Assembly: GCF_900177745.1 (NCBI RefSeq)
Contig: NZ_FXAR01000005.1
Coordinates: 169,482-233,481 of the forward strand
Direction of reading: 5' to 3'
DNA length: 64,000 nucleotides
Origin: Corynebacterium pollutisoli
Lineage (GTDB): Bacteria; Actinomycetota; Actinomycetes; Mycobacteriales; Mycobacteriaceae
In this document: positions 57,677-64,000 of the stretch, piece after piece
Numbering within the stretch: position 1 is the stretch's first letter
Layout of the letters: the number at the start of each line of letters is the position of its first letter
Notes under the pieces: generated by a model
What the model was told of the DNA's origin: nothing
The model's database searches: none
The model's input: only the letters and a program-made list of their open reading frames with translations
Position numbers and translations under genes: made by a program

Positions 57677-59620
57677 TCAGATCCGGACGGTTGCTCCACT
57701 GGGGAAGCCGCGGAGCAGATCCTCGACCTCGGCGGCGGCGTGGTAGACCATGCCCCAACGGATGAGACCGGGGACGGTGTCGCGGCGCCCGAGGGCCTCC
57801 TCGACGAGGGCGGAGCGTTCGCAGTCGATGCCCAGGCGGCAGGTGGCCAGGTGGGCGACGAGCGCGGACTCCCATTCGGAGGCCGCCCCGTAGCGCCAGC
57901 CGATGACCGGGGCGGAGTGGATGACGCCCAGTTCCCAGGCGAGGACCCAGTTGGAGAGGTGCTCGATGATGGCGTGCATGGGGTTCACGCCCTCCTCGAC
58001 CACGACGGGCAGCCTGTAGGGCGGGGTGATGCGGTTGAGGTAGGCCTCGGATTCGGTGTCGCGGTCGGCGACGATGACGGGGATGACCTCGCCCCGCCAC
58101 AGGTTGCGTAGCATCTCCAGCTCGCGGGGGCTGACCAGCTCGGCGAAGTCCTCCAGGGCGGGGGCGTCCGGCGGACCGGGCCGGAACGGCAGGGGCCGGG
58201 GCGTGTCCTCGGCGACGGACCGGAGGGAAGTGAGGCGGTCGGCGACGACGGCGTCGTCGTGAAGCAGGTAGTAGACCTCCTGACCGTGGGTGCCGGGGGC
58301 GACGAGCAGGGAGGCACCGGGGCGCGGGACCCAGCCGCGCAGCGCCCACTCCTCCACCGGGCGCACGTCGACAGTGCCGACCCAGTCGAGGCGGTGGACG
58401 TCGCCGGCGACACTCGCGCCCCAGCGACGGTAGAGCTGCCAGCCGAGCGACAGGGCGGTGCCCAGCGGGAAGCGCGGGTTCTCGGCGACGAAGTCGAGGA
58501 CCCACCGCTCGGCGGTCTCCCCGTGCTCGCCGGCCTTGAACAGCGCCAGCTCACTGCCGACGACACCGAAGGGGTCGTGGGCCAACCCGGGCCGGGCGTC
58601 GGTGGCCGGACGCTCCTGGCCGGGGACCGGCAGCGTCGGGTTGAGGTCCCCGCACAGCAGGTCCTCCATGACGGAGACGGTCTCGACGATCCGCCCCCAG
58701 TCGACGTCGCGCGGCGCGGGGAAGTCCGAGTGGTTCTCGATGAAGCGGAACGTGTCCACGTTGGCGTGGTGCGCCCCGAAACCGAGCCGCTTACCGACGA
58801 CCCACGTCACGATCCCCACCTCCAGGTCGGAGACCTGCGCCTCACCGTTGCCGCACAGCTGCTCGCCGGCGCGGCGGCCCTGCGTCCACGCGATGAGCAG
58901 CTGGGCCGTGAGCGACAGGCCGAGGCCGACGATCTCCGGGCCCTCGGCATCGGGGTGGATGCGCAGGCAGTAGCAGGCGGTGTCGGGACGCAGCGTCGGC
59001 TGCGGGCGGCAGGAGGGGTTGCGGTTGACCGGCTCGATCCAGCCGAGCGGGCCGAGGTGGACGTCCCCGTCGACGGGCACGTCGGCCCACTCGAGCACCG
59101 TGCCCACCTTCCACAGGTGACTGAAGGCTCGCCGCTCCCGCTCCTCGATGTGCAGGGCGAACTGCCCCAGGTCGGAAGCCCCCTCCGCCGGTTCCGCGAT
59201 CTCCCGTCCCGGCTCGTGGTCGACGGCGCCGACGAGATCCTCGCGGACGAGGTCGACGTCGAAAAGCAGGAACAGCTCGCGCTGCCGACCGTCCTCCCCC
59301 GTGACCAGCAGCGGGCGGGCGTCACGCGGGACGCGGTAGCCGTCGGACTCCCACTCGCGGCGGGTGGCCGGCAGGGGGCGGGTGATCCAGTCCTCGGAGA
59401 TGCTGTCACGGATGACGTCCATGCCCCAGCGGCTGAGCACCTGCACCGCGATCTCCGCCGCCTGCAGCGCGCTGTACCGGGGGTTGGCCGCGAGGAACCG
59501 CAGAAACCAGCGCTGCACCAGAGCCCGGTCCTCGGGGAGGGTGATCAGCTGCAGGTGGGCGTTGATCGCGTCGAACTGGTTCACGGCCGTCTCCTCCGGT
59601 TGGTTCTGCACCCATCCCAT
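57677..59620 (-). CDS. Internally duplicated ArdC/ImmA-like protein, probably catalytically inactive
   Basis: 647 aa from ATG 59620 (MGWVQNQPEET); GTG 59623 is an alternative. The two halves are homologous: RWFLRFLAANPRY (37-49) aligns with RWVLDFVAENPRF (372-384), and SDLEVGIVTWVVGKRLG (264-280) with SEWESALVAHLATCRLG (581-597). Each half resembles the ArdC N-terminal ssDNA-binding domain plus an ImmA-type protease domain, but the HExxH zinc motif is lost: the aligned sites read WTQGR (near 245) and WELGV (562-566). No function is known. It is convergent with the DUF2269 gene and divergent from a broken esterase gene. Domain names are from pattern memory. Confidence 0.6.
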   Translation of the reverse strand: MGWVQNQPEETAVNQFDAINAHLQLITLPEDRALVQRWFLRFLAANPRYSALQAAEIAVQVLSRWGMDVIRDSISEDWITRPLPATRREWESDGYRVPRDARPLLVTGEDGRQRELFLLFDVDLVREDLVGAVDHEPGREIAEPAEGASDLGQFALHIEERERRAFSHLWKVGTVLEWADVPVDGDVHLGPLGWIEPVNRNPSCRPQPTLRPDTACYCLRIHPDAEGPEIVGLGLSLTAQLLIAWTQGRRAGEQLCGNGEAQVSDLEVGIVTWVVGKRLGFGAHHANVDTFRFIENHSDFPAPRDVDWGRIVETVSVMEDLLCGDLNPTLPVPGQERPATDARPGLAHDPFGVVGSELALFKAGEHGETAERWVLDFVAENPRFPLGTALSLGWQLYRRWGASVAGDVHRLDWVGTVDVRPVEEWALRGWVPRPGASLLVAPGTHGQEVYYLLHDDAVVADRLTSLRSVAEDTPRPLPFRPGPPDAPALEDFAELVSPRELEMLRNLWRGEVIPVIVADRDTESEAYLNRITPPYRLPVVVEEGVNPMHAIIEHLSNWVLAWELGVIHSAPVIGWRYGAASEWESALVAHLATCRLGIDCERSALVEEALGRRDTVPGLIRWGMVYHAAAEVEDLLRGFPSGATVRI

Positions 59621-59665
59621 CACATTGTCCCCACCGCGCCGACCATCGGCACCTCCGGGGAGTCC

Positions 59666-59671
59666 TACAAT
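59666..59671 (+). promoter_or_regulatory. -10 element of leaderless esterase pseudogene
   Basis: TACAAT, a near-perfect -10, lies exactly 6 nt before GTG 59678, so the promoter looks intact although the gene is broken. Confidence 0.5.
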
Positions 59672-59677
59672 CAGGGC

Positions 59678-60612
59678 GTGACCCTCCACCCGCATGTCCG
59701 CCGTTTTCTCACCACCTCCCCCGCCGCCCCACCCCTGGACACCCGCAGCGTGGAGAACAACCGCGCGCACCTGGCACAGATGGTCCCACTCACCGGGGAT
59801 CCCGCCCCTGTCGACCACGTCGCGGACACCCGCATCGCCGACGTCCCCGTCCGCGTCTACGTTCCCGCTGTCCCCGCTGTCCCCGCGGTCCCCGCTGCCG
59901 CCGGGCCCCTGCCGTGCGTCGTCTACTTCCACGGCGGCGGCTGGGTCACCGGCGACCTCGACCTCGCCGACACCACCGTGTGCGCCCTGGCCACCGGGGC
60001 GGGGCGGTCAGCGTCAGCGTCGGCTACCGCCTCGCCCCCGAGCACCCCTTTCCGGCGGCCGTCGACGACGCGCTCGCCGTGGTCGGCGCGGTCCTCGCGG
60101 GTGATACGGGTCTGCGCATCGACACCGGGCGGGTGGCCGTCGCCGGTGACAGCGCGGGCGCCAACCTCGCCGCCGTGGTGGCCCAGCAGTAGCGCGGACA
60201 CTCCCCCGCCCTCGTCCACCAGGCGCTCTTCTACCCGGTCACCGACGCCTCCACGACCGACGCCGGTTCCTACCGTGCCTTCGGCGAGGGCCACGGCCTG
60301 AGCACCCGCGACATGGAGTGGTTCATCGGCCACTACGCCGGCACCGCCGACCGCCGCGACCCGCGCCTGTCCCCGCTGCACAACCCCGACCTCACGGGCC
60401 TGCCCCCGGCGACGATCATCACCGCCGGCTGCGACCCCCTCGCCTCCGAGGGCCGCGCCTACGGCCGCGCCCTCGTCAAGGCCGGCACGCGCGCGTCCGT
60501 CATCGAGTTCCCCGGCCAGATGCACGCCTTCCTCGACCTGGGGGCGCTTCTCGACGACGCCCTCACCGCCCGCCGCCTCGTCGCCGGAGAGCTGCGCGCG
60601 GCGTTTGCATGA
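59678..60612 (+). pseudogene. Broken alpha/beta-hydrolase (HSL-family esterase) gene
   Basis: Two lesions interrupt a family-typical esterase. Frame 1 from GTG 59678 carries the N-terminus and the HGGGWVTGDLDLAD oxyanion motif. Near 59990-60005 the homology moves to another frame (AVSVSVGYRLAPEHPFPAA, then VAVAGDSAGANLAAVV with the nucleophile serine). An in-frame TAG at 60190-60192 then stops it, after which the same frame resumes (RGHSPALVHQALFYPV) to the end with ITAGCDPLASEGRAYG and PGQMHAF. A tandem VPA-coding repeat (about 59868-59905) lies before the oxyanion motif. Two separate changes argue for real decay. Confidence 0.85.
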
Positions 60613-60615
60613 CGA

Positions 60616-60653
60616 ACACCCCGCGCCCGGAGAAAGCTCCGGGCACGGGGTGT
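60616..60653. terminator. Bidirectional terminator between the pseudogene and deaD
   Basis: 17-bp arms with one mismatch (60616-60632 and 60637-60653) and an AAAG loop, between two converging genes. Confidence 0.75.
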
Positions 60654-60669
60654 GTGCGTTCAGGTGCCG

Positions 60670-62874
60670 CTAGTCGCGCCAGCCGCCACGACGGTCGTCG
60701 CGGTCACGGCCGCCACGGTAGCCACCGCGGCCACCACGGTCATCGCGGTCACGGCCGCCACGATACCCACCGCGGCCACCGCGATCGTCACCGTCACGGT
60801 CACGCCAGCCACCACGGCCACCACGGTCTCCACGGTCGTCGCGGTCACGGCCGCCACGGTAACCGCCCCGGTCCTCGCGGGCCGGCGGACGGCCGGTGTC
60901 CTTCTCGATGTTGATGAGCTGACCCGAGATACGGGTGTCGGACAGACGACCCAGCACGGCCGGATCCATGTCCTTCGGCAGCTCGACGAGGGTGTGATCC
61001 ACGGCGATGGTGATGCGGCCGAAGTCCTTGTTGGTCAGGCCGCCCTCGTTGGCCAGGGCGCCGACGATGGCACCCGGGCGCACGTGCTGACGCTTGCCGA
61101 CGGCCAGGCGGTAGGTGGTGAAGTCACCGTCCCGATCGAAGCGGGAACGACGCTCGCCACGGTCACCGCGGTCTCCCCGGTCGTCGCGGTCGAAACGCCC
61201 ACCGCGACGGTCGTCGCGGTCGAAGCGACCACCCCGGCGGTCATCGCGGTCGAAACGATCGCGGCGACGCTCCGGCGGGGCCTCCTTCATGAGGAACTCC
61301 TCGCCGGCCTGGGCCTGGGAGGCCAGGGCGGCGGCGACGTCCTCCATGGGGATGTCGTGCTCTTCGGAGTAGCGCTTGACGAGGGTGCGGAAAACGTCCA
61401 TCTGCTTCGACTCGAGGGAGGCGGTGATGGAGTCGGCGAACTTCTCCTTGCGCGACTCGTTGACCTCGTCGACGGTCGGCAGGTCCATCTCCTCGAGCGG
61501 CGCGTTGGTGGCGCGCTCGATGGAGCGGAGCATGCGACGCTCACGCGGGGTGACGAAGAGGATCGCCTCACCGGTACGCCCTGCGCGGCCGGTGCGGCCG
61601 ATGCGGTGGACGTAGGATTCGGTGTCGTTCGGGATGTCGTAGTTCAGCACGTGGCTGATGCGGTCGACGTCGAGGCCGCGGGCGGCGACGTCGGTGGCCA
61701 CGAGGATGTCCAGACGGCCGTCCTTGAGCTGGTCGACCGTGCGCTCACGCTGGGCCTGGGCGATGTCGCCGTTGATGGCGGCGGCGGAGAATCCGCGGGC
61801 GCGCAGCTTCTCGGCGACCTCCTCCGTCTCGTGGCGGGTGCGCACGAAGACGATCATGGCCTCGAATTCGGTGACCTCGAGGATGCGGGTGATCGCGTCG
61901 AGCTTGTTACGGTGCGCGGTGAACAGGAAGCGCTGCGTGATGTTGGTGTTGGTCCGGGTCTCGGACTTGACCGTGATCTCGTGCGGGTCGTTGAGGTACT
62001 GCTTGGAGATGCGGCGGATGCCGTTGGGCATCGTCGCGGAGAACAGTGCGACCTGCTTCTCACCGGGGGTGTCCTCGAGGATGCGCTCGACATCCTCCTG
62101 GAAGCCCATGTTGAGCATCTCGTCGGCCTCGTCGAGGACGAGGAAACGCAGACGGGAGATGTCGAGGGAGCCCTTCTCCAGGTGGTCGATGACACGACCC
62201 GGGGTGCCCACGATGATCTGTGCGCCGCGGCGCAGGCCGGACAGCTGGATGCCGTAGGCCTGGCCACCGTAGATCGGCAGGACGTTGATCTTGCCCAGGT
62301 GGTCGGCGAAGGACTGGAAGGAGTCCGCGACCTGGAGCGCGAGCTCACGGGTCGGGGCGAGGACCAGCGCCTGCGGGGAGCGGTCCTCGATGTCGATGCG
62401 GGCGAGGATCGGCAGCGCGAAGGCCGCCGTCTTGCCGGTACCGGTCTGGGCGAGACCGACCACATCGTTGCCCTGCATCAGCACAGGGATGGTCTGAGCC
62501 TGGATGGCGGAGGGGGTCTCGAAACCCACCTTCTGCACCGCGTTGAGGACGGCGTCGGGCAGGCCCAGGTTGTCGAACCCGTTCCCCTTGCCCTGATCCT
62601 CTGAGGCTTCGTCGTTGGTCTTTTCGTTGTCAGCGTTGTCCGAGTTCTCGTTCTTCACGTTCTCGGAGTCGGCGGCCTCAGAAGTATCCGCGTCCCTGGT
62701 GTCCAGATCCGCCTGGGCCGGTGCGTCGGGATCAATGATGTCCTCGACGGTCAGCGGCCCGGTGGAGGCGGATGCAGCCTGCGCTGCGTCACCTTGCGGG
62801 TTTTCCTGAGATTCCGACAGATTAATGTCATCCGGCTCGTTCACGCCGCCGGTGGCGTTATCGGTAATGCTCAT
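60670..62874 (-). CDS. deaD: DEAD-box RNA helicase (DeaD/CsdA type)
   Basis: 734 aa from ATG 62874 (MSITDNATGG). An acidic, disordered N-terminus (about 1-98) precedes the helicase core: Q motif FETPSAIQAQTIPVL, Walker A AQTGTGKT, PTRELALQ, DEAD in VLDEADEML, SAT in LFSATMP, and HRIGRTGRAGRTG. The C-terminal region has an RNA-binding DbpA-like domain (TTYRLAVGKRQHVRPGAIVGALANEGGL), with basic FDRDDRRGGR repeats before it and GGYRGGRDRDDRGGRGG repeats after it. It probably acts in ribosome assembly or mRNA turnover in the cold. Confidence 0.95.
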   Translation of the reverse strand: MSITDNATGGVNEPDDINLSESQENPQGDAAQAASASTGPLTVEDIIDPDAPAQADLDTRDADTSEAADSENVKNENSDNADNEKTNDEASEDQGKGNGFDNLGLPDAVLNAVQKVGFETPSAIQAQTIPVLMQGNDVVGLAQTGTGKTAAFALPILARIDIEDRSPQALVLAPTRELALQVADSFQSFADHLGKINVLPIYGGQAYGIQLSGLRRGAQIIVGTPGRVIDHLEKGSLDISRLRFLVLDEADEMLNMGFQEDVERILEDTPGEKQVALFSATMPNGIRRISKQYLNDPHEITVKSETRTNTNITQRFLFTAHRNKLDAITRILEVTEFEAMIVFVRTRHETEEVAEKLRARGFSAAAINGDIAQAQRERTVDQLKDGRLDILVATDVAARGLDVDRISHVLNYDIPNDTESYVHRIGRTGRAGRTGEAILFVTPRERRMLRSIERATNAPLEEMDLPTVDEVNESRKEKFADSITASLESKQMDVFRTLVKRYSEEHDIPMEDVAAALASQAQAGEEFLMKEAPPERRRDRFDRDDRRGGRFDRDDRRGGRFDRDDRGDRGDRGERRSRFDRDGDFTTYRLAVGKRQHVRPGAIVGALANEGGLTNKDFGRITIAVDHTLVELPKDMDPAVLGRLSDTRISGQLINIEKDTGRPPAREDRGGYRGGRDRDDRGDRGGRGGWRDRDGDDRGGRGGYRGGRDRDDRGGRGGYRGGRDRDDRRGGWRD

Positions 62875-62939
62875 TGCCTGCCCAGAGTACGCCACTTGCT
62901 GTGGGAACACCATTTCGCCGCAGGTGTTCTCCGTCGCAT

Positions 62940-63347
62940 TTACAGGCGGATGGACATGACCGTCACCTGCTCGGTCTGGTAACCGAGCCGGCGGTAGAAG
63001 CTGCGGACCGCGTGGTTCTCCTCCCGGATCATCAGCTGCAGCTTGCCCACTCCCCGACCCCGCAGCCACTCCTCCGCGGCGTGCATGATCTCCTCGCCGA
63101 GGCGCATGCCCTGCCGGTCCGGGCTCACGGCCACGTAGTAGACCCATCCGCGGTGCCCGTCGAAGCCGACCATCGCCGACGCCACGAGCGTGTGGCCGTC
63201 GGTGCCGATGAGCACCGTCGAACCGTCATTGGCCAGGGCCTTCCTCGCGTCCGCGACAGGATCATTCCACGGCCGCGTCAGCCCCGTCGCCTCCCACAGG
63301 GCGACGACCTCCGGAATGCGGTCTTCTGAAAGGGTCGAGATGATCAT
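62940..63347 (-). CDS. GNAT-family acetyltransferase (YpeA-like)
   Basis: 135 aa from ATG 63347 (MIISTLSEDRIPEVVALWEATGL). GNAT fold with acetyl-CoA loop VYYVAVSPDRQGMRLGEEIM (RQGMRLG in place of the common RxxGxG) and the late segment LQLMIREENHAVRSFYRRLGYQTE. The LTRPWNDP sequence near the N-terminus is typical of YpeA-type acetyltransferases. Substrate unknown. It is probably leaderless, with TACACT 6 nt upstream. It lies 65 nt from the deaD start on the same strand. Confidence 0.9.
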   Translation of the reverse strand: MIISTLSEDRIPEVVALWEATGLTRPWNDPVADARKALANDGSTVLIGTDGHTLVASAMVGFDGHRGWVYYVAVSPDRQGMRLGEEIMHAAEEWLRGRGVGKLQLMIREENHAVRSFYRRLGYQTEQVTVMSIRL

Positions 63348-63353
63348 GCTATG

Positions 63354-63359
63354 AGTGTA
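63354..63359 (-). promoter_or_regulatory. -10 element of leaderless acetyltransferase gene
   Basis: TACACT on the minus strand lies exactly 6 nt before ATG 63347, with no Shine-Dalgarno. Confidence 0.45.
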
Positions 63360-63374
63360 TGCGGTTCCGGTCAT

Positions 63375-63385
63375 GCTTATCGACG
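63375..63385 (-). repeat. CGTCGATAAGC word, copy 11
   Basis: Intergenic, between the divergent acetyltransferase and DUF3806 genes. Confidence 0.8.
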
Positions 63386-63437
63386 ACGGGACGTCCGACC
63401 TCCCCGTTCCCGCCATCTTCTCCGTATCGTGGGCGGC

Positions 63438-63863
63438 ATGAACACCGATAACCCCGCAGATACCCAGGACATCCGCCCCCTCACCGACGAGGAGCAGGGC
63501 TGGATCGACCAGAACTGGCAGATCGCCAGTGGGCAGGGCATGACCAAGGACACCGACTCCCTCACCCTCGGCTACCAGGCGGCACGTGGCAAGTGGGAAC
63601 TCGCGCCAGCGGACGACCGCCCGCGTGCCGAGCACAGCGTCGTCGGCCTCGGCGCCCTCATCGGCCAGTACATCTGCAACTTCACCGACTTCGAGTGGGG
63701 CGTGCGCGGCGAAGGCAGCAGCGCCCAGTGGGTCCTGACCAACCCGGACGGCGAGATCATCGAACCCATGCAACGTATGGCCGAGCTCTGGAGCGGCTCC
63801 ATGAAGAAGACCGTGGGCGGCTACGTCGACGAGGTGTTGGAGAAGTACAGCGGGGAAAGGTAG
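63438..63863 (+). CDS. DUF3806-like protein
   Basis: 141 aa from ATG 63438 (MNTDNPADTQDIRPLTDEE). No signal peptide or membrane helix. The central part (LGALIGQYICNFTDFEWGVRGEGSSAQWVLTNPDGEIIEPMQRM) resembles DUF3806, whose function is unknown. TATCGT, 7 nt before the ATG, may be its -10. It is divergent from the acetyltransferase gene. Confidence 0.65.
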   Translation: MNTDNPADTQDIRPLTDEEQGWIDQNWQIASGQGMTKDTDSLTLGYQAARGKWELAPADDRPRAEHSVVGLGALIGQYICNFTDFEWGVRGEGSSAQWVLTNPDGEIIEPMQRMAELWSGSMKKTVGGYVDEVLEKYSGER

Positions 63864-63954
63864 GAAAATGGGCGGTCGACTCACTGTCTGGCGCGCGGGT
63901 TGATTGGTCAAGTCCGCGGAAGTGGTGTATCTGCCTTTCGATAAAACAAGCAGC

Positions 63955-64000
63955 ATGACGGTGTCAGGGACCGGCACGAGCCCGATGGTGAGACTGGCTC
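63955..64000 (+). CDS. Possible start of a CDS cut by the window edge
   Basis: ATG 63955 opens a frame (MTVSGTGTSPMVRLA) that continues to the window end. AT-rich sequence with GATAAA upstream could hold a promoter. Only 15 codons are visible, so this is no more than a possibility. Confidence 0.25.
   Translation, partial: MTVSGTGTSPMVRLA

Noticed and set aside
60670..61270. Repetitive DNA that could be taken for a CRISPR or minisatellite
   Set aside because: The repeats are in frame and encode the Arg/Gly/Asp-rich tail and linker of DeaD.

Overview
The window is high-GC actinobacterial DNA, most likely a Corynebacterium. Three things point that way: the gene order, the many genes with a -10 element only 6-8 nt before the start codon (leaderless type), and sites resembling the corynebacterial regulators GlxR and RosR. 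From memory, the backbone argS-lysA-hom-thrB-arnR-nar-mog-mobA/moeA/moaA-rho-prfA-prmC-atp, and separately rosR next to yceI, matches the C. glutamicum chromosome. I recall no counterpart in C. glutamicum for the nirK cluster, the methyltransferase or the mod genes, so these look like lineage-specific insertions. I see no rRNA, CRISPR array or intact insertion sequence.

Layout. Positions 1-8340 (minus) hold rho-prfA-prmC-tsaC-wecA-atpI, then after a terminator and a 500-nt leader atpB-atpE-atpF, which runs off the left edge. Positions 8702-13811 (plus) hold an acyl-CoA ligase and the molybdenum cofactor genes moaA-moeA-moaC-mobA. Positions 13813-17425 (minus) hold three translationally coupled genes: an NnrS-like protein, a second membrane protein, and a copper nitrite reductase with an extra N-terminal cupredoxin domain. 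A DUF2249 gene and a solitary DNA methyltransferase run the other way. Positions 18978-31208 hold mogA, divergent narKGHJI, modA with a fused modBC, and the repressor gene arnR. The region therefore contains molybdate uptake, cofactor synthesis, nitrate import, nitrate to nitrite, nitrite to NO, and a probable sensor-repressor.

Positions 31323-37612 (minus) hold argS-lysA and hom-thrB. Then come a secreted peptidase-like hydrolase, tRNA-Arg(CCG), a pair of large inverted repeats, a DUF937 gene, aconitase, a muconolactone isomerase-like gene, PspC, RosR, YceI and a BenE-type transporter. Positions 46859-54555 (minus) form a tight operon: SNF2 helicase, SWIM zinc-finger protein, SbcD-like nuclease, SbcC-like ATPase. 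The right end holds putP, a secreted HNH nuclease, a DUF2269 membrane protein, an internally duplicated protein that looks like a catalytically dead ArdC/ImmA-type protein, a broken esterase gene, deaD, an acetyltransferase and a DUF3806 protein.

The most unusual signals are: an 11-bp word, CGTCGATAAGC, present exactly 11 times in both orientations inside and between genes; three large stem-loops with unrelated arms but a shared TTTCCGG in the loop; a cluster of four TCGTA-NN-TACGA palindromes between arnR and thrB; and the duplicated ArdC-like protein.
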